Assembly: GCA_937950565.1 (NCBI GenBank)
Contig: CALFCS010000024.1
Location: forward strand, 1-6,453
Source: an uncultured Lachnospiraceae bacterium
GTDB lineage: Bacteria; Bacillota; Clostridia; Lachnospirales; Lachnospiraceae
DNA length: 6,453 bases
Direction of reading: 5' to 3'
A model generated the notes under the pieces. The model saw only the letters and a list, made by a program, of their open reading frames with translations, searched no databases and was not told the origin of the DNA. The translations under genes were made by a program, and so were the position numbers. Shown piece after piece: positions 1 through 6,334 of the stretch. Every line of letters starts with the position of its first letter. Position 1 is the stretch's first letter.

Positions 1-227
1 CATGCGGTTATGGTACGGAAGAAGGCGCTACACACAGTGTCTCACTCTGGGTGGCCTATTACAACTTCCTGCGTCCTCATGGAATATCCGGCGGCAAGGA
101 GCCCCTGAATAAAATGGAACTGTTGGAAAGTGCCGGGAATATGCCCGGCAAGTGGCAACTCCTCATCTATCTCGGGCAGCAGGCAATCCTGAAACAGCAG
201 CAAGGTGAAGCCGTTAACTGTTCTTAG
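1..227 (+). CDS. DDE-type transposase, C-terminal fragment (5' end outside window)
   Basis: The reading frame is open from the window edge (first full codon at 3-5) to a TAG stop at 225-227, giving 74 visible residues. The segment YYNFLRPHG (codons from position 57), followed by GGKEPLN, matches the C-terminal end of rve-type DDE transposases and integrases, where an aromatic-NF-RPH motif precedes a G-K-TP-like segment. These enzymes cut and join the ends of an insertion sequence. The catalytic aspartates and the DNA-binding domain would lie left of the window, so neither activity nor IS family can be judged. The fragment ends in a Gln-rich tail and NCS. It converges on the large SLH gene to its right and has no evident functional link with it. 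The assignment rests on one motif region, so the broad class is fairly secure and the family is not. Confidence 0.72.
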   Translation, partial: CGYGTEEGATHSVSLWVAYYNFLRPHGISGGKEPLNKMELLESAGNMPGKWQLLIYLGQQAILKQQQGEAVNCS

Positions 228-359
228 ATTCTGAGCCGGAAGGGGAAAACAGACACCGGAAGCCCTGCTTCCGGCTTTGCCCTTGATGGCACGCCAAAAC
301 AATGCTACAATGCTGTGAACCAGACGGAGAAAGCTAACTGTTCTTGAGTTCTTCGCCGT
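215..359 (+). repeat. Imperfect direct repeat TAACTGTTCTT, copies 120 bp apart
   Basis: TAACTGTTCTT occurs at 215-225 and 335-345. Similarity continues to the right (AGATTCTGAGCC against GAGTTCTTCGCC). The 120-bp offset is a multiple of three, so in the transposase frame both copies encode NCS followed by a stop (TAG at 225, TGA at 345). This may be an internal duplication at the end of the element or a repeated protein-binding site. Confidence 0.6.
256..274 (+). terminator. Hairpin CCGGAAGC-CCT-GCTTCCGG after the transposase gene
   Basis: A perfect 8-bp stem (256-263 with 267-274) has a 3-base loop and lies 29 bases after the transposase stop, followed only by CTTTG. An alternative 9-bp pairing uses the earlier copy AGCCGGAAG (234-242) with CTTCCGGCT (268-276), so two conformations compete for the same right arm. 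The short T-run makes this a weak intrinsic terminator. It may instead be an IS-end structural feature. Confidence 0.4.
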
Positions 360-401
360 CGGTAAGACGTTCAGAGCATTGTTTTGGCGTGCCGTCAAGG
401 G
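280..401. repeat. Long imperfect palindrome, 27-bp arms, near the IS end
   Basis: The left arm 280-306 pairs with the right arm 375-401 over 27 positions. The single exception, T287 against G394, would be a G-U pair in RNA. The ACAATGCT at the inner end of the left arm is tandemly duplicated (299-306 and 307-314), so the stem can slip by 8 bases. Inside it, TGAAC (316-320) pairs with GTTCA (369-373), and GACGGAGAA (323-331) pairs with TTCGCCGTC (352-360) except for one position. The whole stretch can therefore fold into one long branched or interrupted hairpin. It could be an IS-end recognition structure, a MITE-like insertion, or a transcribed structure that shields the transposase from outside transcription. 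Confidence 0.75.
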
Positions 402-442
402 TGGCGTACGCTGCCAACAACTAATATATCTGCAATTTTCAA

Positions 443-465
443 GGTTCTATTGGAACCGTTTTTTT
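443..465 (+). terminator. Short intrinsic terminator reading rightward
   Basis: GGTTC (443-447) pairs with GAACC (453-457), with a possible inner T-G pair, followed after one G by seven Ts (459-465). This is the standard short-stem plus U-tract form. It would stop transcription leaving the transposon before it runs antisense into the large gene. The stem is only 5-6 bp and AT-containing, so strength is probably modest. Confidence 0.55.
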
Positions 466-591
466 ATGCTCCAGTTTTTCATAGGTCACTTTACACTACC
501 ACCATAAATTTCAACTGCTCACTTGTTTTTTCATTATACCTTATACTACCATTTTTAACAACTATTTTATTCCATTTTCACTAACATAACA

Positions 592-630
592 ACACCGTTC
601 AAAGCGAAAGAAATCTGCTTTGAACGGTGT
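592..630 (-). terminator. 14-bp stem-loop, likely terminator of the large gene
   Basis: ACACCGTTCAAAGC (592-605) is perfectly complementary to GCTTTGAACGGTGT (617-630), with an 11-base loop. Read leftward, it begins 59 bases after the TAA stop of the large gene. The sequence that follows on that strand, TGTTATGTTAG, is T-rich but is not a clean U-tract. The symmetric stem could act in both directions. Its position makes it the best candidate for the end of the SLH-gene transcript. Confidence 0.65.
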
Positions 631-689
631 CTTATCATTCCGTAAAATCAACAGCCTTTTTATATTTTCCAGCTATTCCCATCTAAACT

Positions 690-775
690 TTATTTCTCAT
701 ACTTTTCCAGGAATCTCTGGATAATCGTTGCACACTCTGCACGGTTTGCGCTCCCCTGCGGGTCAAGGAGAAGCT
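690..775 (-). repeat. SLH 3'-end direct repeat, copy 1 (copy 2 at 6335-6420)
   Basis: The last 86 bases of the large gene and the last 86 bases of the upstream gene align without gaps, with 76 identical positions by my count (about 88%). Most differences are synonymous or conservative. The copies lie in direct orientation about 5.6 kb apart. They reflect duplication or conversion of the SLH anchor and are a possible site for homologous recombination. Confidence 0.85.
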
Positions 776-3700
776 GTCCATTAATCGTCTTACCTGTGAT
801 GATTTCTTCGGATACTGCCCACTTCATAGCTTCCTGTGCAAATGGCTGTATCGTCTCCGCATCCGGGAACCTGCTGCAATCGCCGTCTGCACTTACTTCA
901 TACTTCTTGAAATTCTTTGCGTAACGATACATCATCGTTGCCATCTGCTCACGGGTAACCACATCATTTGCTCCAAACAAATCAGTTCCTGTATATCCGG
1001 TTACAATCTCATTTGCTGCTGCCCACAGAACTGCATTCTTGAACCAGTCAGGCTCTGTGACATCAGCAAACTTATCTGTATACTCTACTTCTTCCGCACC
1101 ATTCATCTTATGAAGTACGGATGCAAACTGCGCTCTTACCAATGTATCAGATGGTCCAAAATGAGTCGGTGTTAATCCGGTCATCGTTCCTGCATAATAG
1201 TTGTATGAAATTGCATCATAATACCATTCACCTTCTGCAACATCATCAAATGGAAGTCCGGACTGCTTCAGCGCTGCCTCTGCATCTGTAAGCGCTTTCT
1301 CTGCCTCGTCGACTGCCTCCTGGTCTGCCTTCTCATCTGCAAGAACCTTCTTAGCCGCTTCAAGAGCTTTCTGGTATGCGTCCCATGTCTCTTTTGTATA
1401 TTTATCCACATCTTCTGCAGGTTTTTCAGCTTTCACTGCAGCATCCAGCTTGGATTTGTCAACTTTTACAACCTCTTTCAAAGCCTTTACTGCTTTATCA
1501 AGCGTCTCTTCTGCTTTATTCACCTCGAGCTGTGTTGCATCCTCCCTGGCAATCACTGCTTCTGCCGCTTTCACTGCATCTGCAACCGCTTTCCAGCTTT
1601 CTTTTGTATAATCTGTTTCTTTTAATGCCTTTGCGTCTGCAATTGCCTCTTTCAGAGCATCTTTTGTAACCGCTGCTTTCTTTCCGGTAATCTTGTAATT
1701 GTCAAGGTATCCTGTGAAATATTCTCCCTCCGGCGTCCAGTTTGCTTTACCAATCTGAAGCACTCCTTCGTATCCAAGAATATCCTGCAAAGTAAAGTCA
1801 CTGTCACCTTCAGCCTTCATTTCGCCATTTACATATACTTGCGTATGGTCTTTTGTAAGTACGATCTTAACAGAAGTCCATTCATTCGCAGTATAACCTG
1901 TTTCTATCTTCGGCGCTCTTGTTCCGCCATTGTAACGCTCAAGTGCAAGTGTGTTGTTTGCTGTCATAATACCAACATAATGTTCCTGCTCAAAGCCCTG
2001 CTCATTTGCATTTGGCGCCGCAAAGAATGGCCAGTTACCACTGACTGCCTTCATATCGAAAGATACTGTCATCTCTTCCACACCTGCTAACAGACTACTT
2101 CCATCTTCCTTCGTTACATTCAGCCAGTTTGTATTTGTCCCGTCAAGGTATAATGCTTTTCTTCCATCTACATCCTGAATCGTTCCAGCCGGTTTTGCTA
2201 CTGCCTGGCCGCCCTTGAATCCTGTTTCCTCATCATCAAATGTGAATTTAAGAAGAAGGTCTTTCTCTTCCTCCTCTTCCCCTTCAAGCTGAACCTTTAC
2301 TTTTACATCCAGCGGAAGGTTCCCAAGATTAGAAACTCCTTTCGGAAGAACAACCGTACCATTCAATGTTACTTCTTTTACTGTTCCGTCTGCCTGCTCA
2401 TATGGTGTCGTGTCCCATTTTACCGCAGCTTCATAAGTAGCGTCTGCACCACTTTTACTTGTGCGGATTTCTACCTTTTCCGGTAACTTCAATTTTTCAG
2501 CCGGTGTGTTCCTATCTACTTTTATGTCTTCAAATTGTCCATGTTCTATCTGAATGAAGTTATCTGCATTCACTGCACCGGAAGGTAAAGCCTGCGGTGT
2601 TACCGTCGGTCCGTTTACCTCAAGAACGGTTTCCCCATTCTCATTGGTTGCAAACTGTATCCGGTCAATGCATAGCTGTCTTGGCTCTGTCGTATTCAAA
2701 TCATGATGGCAGTGATATACAATGAACATTTCTTTTCCATCCGGCGACGTGGTCACGCAATGATGTCCTGCCCCATGTACCTGGTCTCCTGACTGCATAA
2801 TCGGATTATCTTCAGACTTTGTAAATGGTCCAAGCGGGGAATCACCGACTGCATATCCCACTCCATATTTGATGCTTTCAAAATGGGAGCCGGAGTACGT
2901 CATATAATATTTTCCATCCTTTACAAGCATAAATGGTCCTTCATTCACAGGCCATATATCCTGATCCCAGCCCTGGTCTGCCTTTACAATCTCGGTCAGT
3001 GTCTCTTTCTTGATGCTCTTCATATCATCATTCAGCTCTGCTCCCCAGATCACATTGCCATCCGTAAAGCGGACACAATAGAAATAATATTTTTCGGATG
3101 CTTCATCATAGAATACATGCGCATCTATTTCCTCATTACTTGTATAGGAATCATTAGCAGTATCCATCGTCTCTTTCACATCCTGCTTAAATGGTCCAAG
3201 CGGAGAATCACTGGTTGCCACACAGATCTGTCCTTCTGCCACATAATACATATAAAATGTACCATCACGCTCTATTACATCTGGAGCCCAGAAATTTTGC
3301 TCGCCAAAGCCATCGCCTTTTTTGAACGCCCAGCCTTGTTCTGTCCAGTGTGCAAGATCTGTAGATGTATATACCTTGATTCCCTGGTCGTCATTCGCAT
3401 CCCCGGCATTTGTCGGATAGAGATAATAAGTTCCTCCATAATACAAGATATCCGGGTCAGCGCACATATTCAGAATCGGATTTGTGTATGTATCTTTTTC
3501 TGCCCCGCCTTCTCCAATCTTTACCTGCAAAGATATCGTCTTATTTTCCGCCAGCAGTTCGTCATCATAAGTCATCTTCAGAATCGGCGTGCCGTCTGCG
3601 GCCCAATGGACACGTTTTAATCTTGCGTGACGGCACGGGTCATACAGCGGGTCGTCATTGTACTTGCTGGAGGTTCCATTCCAGCTACACTTCTTATAAT

Positions 3701-6263
3701 TATGGGAAGTCGGTCTCGCATGATATACGAAAATCACATTTCCATCCTTATCTGTCGTAAAGGAGTTATGTCCCGGCCCTTCTTCTCCGTTCACATCACG
3801 GGATGTCAGCACCGGATACGGGCTCTTTGTCCAGCTGGACTCATCCAGAAGGTCTGCCCCGCTTTTTGCTGACAGCATGCCGATTGCATATTCTGAACCG
3901 GTACCGGAGGAAGAATAACATAAGAAAATATCTTCTCCCCTCTGCAATATTGTTGCTCCCTCATTTACACAATAGCGGACACGCTCCCATCCATAATCGG
4001 ACTTTGTAAGACGTACCTGCCTTGAAGTCAGCACCCATGGACGTGCCTCGTCAACCGTTGCCATGAACAAATCTGTATTTCCCCCCTGGTAAGCCGCTGT
4101 CGGAGTTCCTGCCCAGCATACATAGGATTTACCATTTGTTTCATCCTTAAAATAAGTCATATCCAGACAGAAGGATCTTTCAATCGACTGAATCTCACTG
4201 TCTGCTTCTGACACCATCTTATAATCCTTCCATTCCGAAGCCTGTCCAGAGCTTGTAAGCGCCGTCTCGTAAGGATCTTTATCTCCATCCAATACGAGTG
4301 CATGGCAGTAAATGTCAAATGTATTTGCACTGTGACTCTCTGTAAAATAGATGACCCAGTAATTGCCTACCCTGTGAATTTCCGGAGCCCAGATAAACCG
4401 GTATCCTCTGTCCACCTGTGTTCCATTCACATCATATCCCTGGTTGCCGGCTTTCATAATCGTAACCTGCTTGCTTCTGTCCTGAAGGCCTTCCAGCGTT
4501 TTTGCACGTCTGAGGACAACTCTGTCGTTTAACTCCAGATTATCTGCGGCATCAATTGCATCTCCATTCTCCGGGAAATAAGTCGCCGTCATGTAATAAT
4601 ATCCGGTCTTTTCATCCCAGAAGATTCTCGGGTCTGCCATTCCCTCAATGAATTTCGTCTCATCATAATAAACTTTTCCGGTAGCCGGATCATAATTGTC
4701 CGGGTAGTTCTTGTTCTCGTTCTCCGGGTCATCCTCCGGAAGTGTGCTTCCATTCAGTTCCTTCAGATGATTCAGATATTTTGTCTGTACAACATTTCCG
4801 GTAATTGTATAAGTTCCAGGCTTGGATGCATCCAGATTCCTTAATGACTGACTCCAGTCAATGCGGAATTTCTGGACGGAGCCGTCCGTGTAAGTTGCTG
4901 TCGCTGTAGGGTATTCTTTTGCAAGGAACTCTTCCGTCAGCACATTCTTATTTATTGATAACGGTTCCAGCTTCTCCAGCCCATTGTTCTTCACGGTTCC
5001 AAGCTTATTTACAATATATTTATACTCTTCCTCCGTAAGCTTCAGCGCATTTCCAAGAGTAATCGTCTGATCAGACTCCAGAATATTTTTCCCATCCAGC
5101 ATCAGGCTGAAATTCGATTTTCTTAAAACATCCGCCTGAAGCTCCGGTTCCGCTGACATCGTATCATCATAGTAGTGCACGCCATCCTCAGAAGTAAAGG
5201 TATGATATCCCCTTGCGCTGTCAAAATCCTGCGCTATTACCTTAAACTTGCCGCCATCTTTGAATATCCGGGGCTCTGTAATCTGCAGCGTACCGGAAGT
5301 ATTCTTTGAAAAAATAACTCCGCCGCCATTATTTAACACATCGAAGGTCTTGCCGTCTTTGCTGACAGCCATATAGACACTTCTTGTCTCCTGCTCTATA
5401 TTTGTCGTCGGTGCATAGTAATTTGCCGTTGTGGAATATACAGTCAGGTAATAGCCTGCCTCCAATTGATCGATGTATTTCACACCGGATGTGCTCTCCC
5501 AGCGCGCTGACACTTCCTGTTCGGAAAGCGCCCTCGTATATACCTTCACATCCTTCACACCGCCCTTATAGAACATATCGTGATAAGAAGATTTTCCGAT
5601 GTATGCTACAAGGTTCTGTCCAAATTCACTGACTGTCCGGTTTGTCTTTACCGTTCCAATCTTTGTCCCATTATAATATGCTGTAAGGCTTCCCGGCTCA
5701 ATGACAGTCGTGTACATTGCCCATGCACTTCCGGTATCCGGGCCTGCAATTCCCTTTGTTGCATTTGTAGGCGAAATGCCTGCCTCTGTATTATACGGCG
5801 CTCCTGCGTCGAAGCTGTCTGTGATTACAGATTTATAATCTCCTGCCGGATTACACGGATTCAAGATCCAGTACCCGGTTGGAAGAGCCTCCGTTGTACC
5901 AAAAAATATTCCGGCATAATTATTTGCCCCAGTCTGGTTTTTCAGCCAGAGGGATATCGTAAGTGTGTTCTGATTGTCAAACATACCTGTAGGAAGTTCT
6001 ACATATCCCGCATTGCTGCCGTAAGCTCCACCCGGAAGTGTAAGTGTATCGCCGTCTACCTGCCAGCCATCTCCCTTAATACTTCCATCATGGTTATTCC
6101 CGGAACTGTCTTTTACAATATTTCCTTCTGTCTTACTGAAATCATAATGTAAAAGAAGCCCCTCCTCAGTTTCTCCTGCTCGCTCCTGTGCGCTTACCGG
6201 CAATGCACTTCCCAGAATCATTGCTGCCGTAAGCACAGCGGACACTAGCTTTTTAAATTTCAT
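690..6263 (-). CDS. Secreted, SLH-anchored multidomain glycoside hydrolase with two GH43 catalytic domains
   Basis: The protein is 1857 residues. Order: signal peptide 1-25; LamG-like 36-255; truncated GH43-like fragment 261-369; Ig-like region 370-499; GH43-A about 520-915; GH43-B about 925-1228; Ig-like 1243-1326; LamG-like 1335-1527; FIVAR 1531-1598 and 1601-1667; SLH 1670-1857. Known GH43 enzymes are inverting five-bladed propeller hydrolases, mostly arabinofuranosidases, arabinanases and xylosidases, so the likely role is cell-surface trimming of plant polysaccharides; the exact substrate is not readable. The start at 6263 is chosen because AAAGGAG lies 7 bases upstream and MKFKK begins a normal signal peptide; a start 17 codons earlier lies in a hairpin. 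It has 16 cysteines, mostly in the catalytic half, which fits an anaerobe. It follows another SLH gene by 71 bp and may share its transcript. There is no frameshift. Confidence 0.93.
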   Translation of the reverse strand: MKFKKLVSAVLTAAMILGSALPVSAQERAGETEEGLLLHYDFSKTEGNIVKDSSGNNHDGSIKGDGWQVDGDTLTLPGGAYGSNAGYVELPTGMFDNQNTLTISLWLKNQTGANNYAGIFFGTTEALPTGYWILNPCNPAGDYKSVITDSFDAGAPYNTEAGISPTNATKGIAGPDTGSAWAMYTTVIEPGSLTAYYNGTKIGTVKTNRTVSEFGQNLVAYIGKSSYHDMFYKGGVKDVKVYTRALSEQEVSARWESTSGVKYIDQLEAGYYLTVYSTTANYYAPTTNIEQETRSVYMAVSKDGKTFDVLNNGGGVIFSKNTSGTLQITEPRIFKDGGKFKVIAQDFDSARGYHTFTSEDGVHYYDDTMSAEPELQADVLRKSNFSLMLDGKNILESDQTITLGNALKLTEEEYKYIVNKLGTVKNNGLEKLEPLSINKNVLTEEFLAKEYPTATATYTDGSVQKFRIDWSQSLRNLDASKPGTYTITGNVVQTKYLNHLKELNGSTLPEDDPENENKNYPDNYDPATGKVYYDETKFIEGMADPRIFWDEKTGYYYMTATYFPENGDAIDAADNLELNDRVVLRRAKTLEGLQDRSKQVTIMKAGNQGYDVNGTQVDRGYRFIWAPEIHRVGNYWVIYFTESHSANTFDIYCHALVLDGDKDPYETALTSSGQASEWKDYKMVSEADSEIQSIERSFCLDMTYFKDETNGKSYVCWAGTPTAAYQGGNTDLFMATVDEARPWVLTSRQVRLTKSDYGWERVRYCVNEGATILQRGEDIFLCYSSSGTGSEYAIGMLSAKSGADLLDESSWTKSPYPVLTSRDVNGEEGPGHNSFTTDKDGNVIFVYHARPTSHNYKKCSWNGTSSKYNDDPLYDPCRHARLKRVHWAADGTPILKMTYDDELLAENKTISLQVKIGEGGAEKDTYTNPILNMCADPDILYYGGTYYLYPTNAGDANDDQGIKVYTSTDLAHWTEQGWAFKKGDGFGEQNFWAPDVIERDGTFYMYYVAEGQICVATSDSPLGPFKQDVKETMDTANDSYTSNEEIDAHVFYDEASEKYYFYCVRFTDGNVIWGAELNDDMKSIKKETLTEIVKADQGWDQDIWPVNEGPFMLVKDGKYYMTYSGSHFESIKYGVGYAVGDSPLGPFTKSEDNPIMQSGDQVHGAGHHCVTTSPDGKEMFIVYHCHHDLNTTEPRQLCIDRIQFATNENGETVLEVNGPTVTPQALPSGAVNADNFIQIEHGQFEDIKVDRNTPAEKLKLPEKVEIRTSKSGADATYEAAVKWDTTPYEQADGTVKEVTLNGTVVLPKGVSNLGNLPLDVKVKVQLEGEEEEEKDLLLKFTFDDEETGFKGGQAVAKPAGTIQDVDGRKALYLDGTNTNWLNVTKEDGSSLLAGVEEMTVSFDMKAVSGNWPFFAAPNANEQGFEQEHYVGIMTANNTLALERYNGGTRAPKIETGYTANEWTSVKIVLTKDHTQVYVNGEMKAEGDSDFTLQDILGYEGVLQIGKANWTPEGEYFTGYLDNYKITGKKAAVTKDALKEAIADAKALKETDYTKESWKAVADAVKAAEAVIAREDATQLEVNKAEETLDKAVKALKEVVKVDKSKLDAAVKAEKPAEDVDKYTKETWDAYQKALEAAKKVLADEKADQEAVDEAEKALTDAEAALKQSGLPFDDVAEGEWYYDAISYNYYAGTMTGLTPTHFGPSDTLVRAQFASVLHKMNGAEEVEYTDKFADVTEPDWFKNAVLWAAANEIVTGYTGTDLFGANDVVTREQMATMMYRYAKNFKKYEVSADGDCSRFPDAETIQPFAQEAMKWAVSEEIITGKTINGQLLLDPQGSANRAECATIIQRFLEKYEK
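693..1256 (-). other. Three SLH repeats, C-terminal cell-wall anchor (residues 1670-1857)
   Basis: The repeats are at about 1671-1720 (PFDDVAEGEWYYDAI, with LVRAQFASVL), 1732-1783 (FADVTEPDWFKNAVLWAA, with VTREQMATMM) and 1799-1852 (FPDAETIQPFAQEAMKWA, with ANRAECATII). The VRAQ, TREQ and NRAE segments occupy the place of the ITRAE wall-binding motif. Three SLH repeats form a pseudo-trimer that binds secondary wall polysaccharide, so the enzyme is held non-covalently at the cell surface. No sortase signal is present. Confidence 0.95.
1263..1673 (-). other. Two FIVAR repeats (residues 1531-1598 and 1601-1667)
   Basis: There are two Ala/Lys/Glu-rich helical repeats. Each has the pattern K-L--A---A, YT-E-W-A---A---A, A--EV--AE--L--A. 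FIVAR repeats are found in large Gram-positive surface proteins next to wall anchors. They probably form a stiff helical stalk that holds the enzyme away from the wall; a binding role is possible. Confidence 0.85.
1683..2537 (-). other. Ig-like spacer and second LamG-like domain (residues 1243-1527)
   Basis: Residues 1243-1326 (TYEAAVKWD, VTLNGTVVLP, PLDVKVKVQLE) resemble a bacterial Ig-like spacer. A Glu-rich linker follows (about 1327-1334). Residues 1335-1527 begin DLLLKFTFDDEETG and end YFTGYLDNYKITG, with ANEWTSVKIVLTKDHTQVYVNG in the middle, the usual pattern of a LamG or concanavalin A-like domain. Together with the N-terminal LamG domain, it brackets the catalytic core with putative sugar-binding modules. 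Confidence 0.72.
2580..3491 (-). other. GH43 catalytic domain B (residues ~925-1228)
   Basis: It starts with YTNPILNMCADPDILYYGG, where Asp936 is the likely base. FWAPDVIERDGTFYMYYV (991-1008) is the second-blade motif. Asp1047 in EEIDAHVF fits the pKa modulator and Glu1108 in PVNEGPFML the general acid. HGAGHH (1163-1168) supplies the central histidines. DSPLGPF occurs twice (1019-1025 and 1141-1147), as expected for repeated propeller blades. The sequence differs clearly from domain A, so the two domains probably have different specificities rather than being a recent duplication. Confidence 0.87.
3519..4706 (-). other. GH43 catalytic domain A (residues ~520-915)
   Basis: The putative catalytic base is Asp544 in GMADPRIFWD. 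FIWAPEIHRVGNYWVIYF (about 623-640) is the characteristic GH43 second-blade segment. Asp701 in CLDMTYF fits the pKa-modulating aspartate, and Glu768 in CVNEGATIL fits the general acid. His832 in EGPGHNSF fits the conserved metal- or water-binding histidine in the propeller centre. The C-terminal RHARLKRVHWAADGTPIL motif is common in arabinofuranosidase-like GH43 proteins. All expected catalytic positions are filled, so the domain should be active. Residue roles come from family comparison. Confidence 0.85.
4767..5483 (-). other. Truncated GH43-like propeller fragment plus Ig-like domain (residues 261-499)
   Basis: Residues 261-369 (GYYLTVYSTT, VYMAVSKDGKTFDVLNNGG, ITEPRIFKDGGKF, SEDGVHYYDD) resemble the first two blades of GH43-type propellers, where the matching segment usually reads S-DG--W--LN-G followed by a DP-containing catalytic motif. 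Here the aspartate position is Glu330 (TEPRI). The later blades are missing, because the chain passes into a region ending in an Ig-like fold (TATYTDGSVQKFRIDW and SKPGTYTITGNV, about 452-491) and then an acidic linker near 510-517. The first part is probably not catalytic. It may be a remnant or a binding or spacer module. Confidence 0.55.
5499..6158 (-). other. N-terminal LamG / concanavalin A-like domain (residues 36-255)
   Basis: It opens with LLLHYDFSKTEG and DSSGNNHDG and ends with VKDVKVYTRALSEQEV. These are the typical first and last strands of the LamG-like beta-sandwich fused to many secreted glycosidases. Such domains usually bind carbohydrate or pack against the catalytic module. 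The ligand here is unknown. Confidence 0.8.
6189..6263 (-). other. Sec signal peptide (residues 1-25)
   Basis: MKFKK gives the basic N-region. It is followed by a hydrophobic core of about 17 residues (LVSAVLTAAMILGSALP). A type I signal peptidase site VSA|QE lies after residue 25. There is no lipobox cysteine, so this is an ordinary secreted protein, retained at the wall by its C-terminal SLH repeats. Confidence 0.9.
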
Positions 6264-6270
6264 AACATGT

Positions 6271-6277
6271 CTCCTTT
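6271..6277 (-). promoter_or_regulatory. Ribosome binding site AAAGGAG deciding the large gene's start
   Basis: On the minus strand, AAAGGAG is followed by 7 bases and then ATG at 6263-6261. This near-perfect Shine-Dalgarno sequence at ideal spacing fixes the start at MKFKK. The in-frame ATG at 6314-6312 has no comparable site. Confidence 0.9.
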
Positions 6278-6285
6278 CTTTTATT

Positions 6286-6325
6286 TTTAACAGGGGACAC
6301 TGCCAAAACTGCATCCCCTGTTAAA
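6286..6325 (-). terminator. 12-bp intergenic hairpin between the two SLH genes
   Basis: TTTAACAGGGGA (6286-6297) is perfectly complementary to TCCCCTGTTAAA (6314-6325) around a 16-base loop. Read leftward, the hairpin begins 9 bases after the upstream gene's stop and ends 8 bases before the ribosome binding site of the large gene. No U-tract follows (the sequence is AATAAAAG), so it is a poor intrinsic terminator. It could be a partial terminator, an mRNA-processing or stabilising element that sets the ratio of the two products, or a 3'-end structure for the upstream message. Confidence 0.6.
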
Positions 6326-6334
6326 TTCATATTA

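Larger units (their letters stand above)
1..412 (+). mobile_element. Right-hand end of an insertion sequence (outer boundary approximate)
   Basis: The transposase 3' end is followed by about 185 bp of GC-richer DNA packed with inverted and direct repeats. Near 405-420 the composition drops abruptly to AT-rich intergenic DNA. I take this change as the approximate right end of the element. The left end is outside the window, so terminal inverted repeats and a target-site duplication cannot be matched, and the boundary could be off by tens of bases. Confidence 0.5.
412..689. other. AT-rich non-coding gap between IS end and the large SLH gene
   Basis: I see no convincing gene here. The open frame at 384-584 (+) starts inside the palindrome arm and encodes a low-complexity hydrophobic product without a good ribosome binding site. 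The only structures I can support are the two terminator-like hairpins at 443-465 and 592-630. The remaining sequence, notably 466-590, is AT-rich with no clear promoter or RNA gene. Confidence 0.6.

Noticed and set aside
225..227. TAG read as pyrrolysine or as programmed read-through in the transposase
   Set aside because: No pyrrolysine genes are visible, a 39-codon open stretch is not rare by chance, and the repeat at 215/335 explains the matching endings.
42..398. A 118-codon minus-strand open frame at the left edge
   Set aside because: It lies opposite the transposase C-terminus and the palindrome, and its product resembles no known domain. The plus-strand frame has the YNFLRPH motif.
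488..552. Short similar strings ACACTACCACCAT and ATACTACCATTT
   Set aside because: They are too short and too AT-rich in an AT-rich gap to support a real repeat or a target-site duplication.
2883..3620. A 245-codon plus-strand open frame antisense to the GH43 domains
   Set aside because: It is Cys- and Ile-rich with no recognisable motif and lies wholly opposite well-supported coding sequence. The other plus-strand frames inside 1376-6152 are rejected for the same reason.
6278..6306. Promoter-like TTGGCA-17-TAAAAG on the minus strand before the large gene
   Set aside because: The implied start of transcription would fall within or after the ribosome binding site, leaving no usable leader. 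The -35 part also sits in the hairpin loop, so the match is probably chance.
6264..6314. A 17-codon N-terminal extension of the large gene, starting at ATG 6314-6312
   Set aside because: That ATG lies in the intergenic hairpin, lacks a ribosome binding site, and would put a charged, non-signal stretch before a normal signal peptide. The ATG at 6263 has AAAGGAG at 7 bases.
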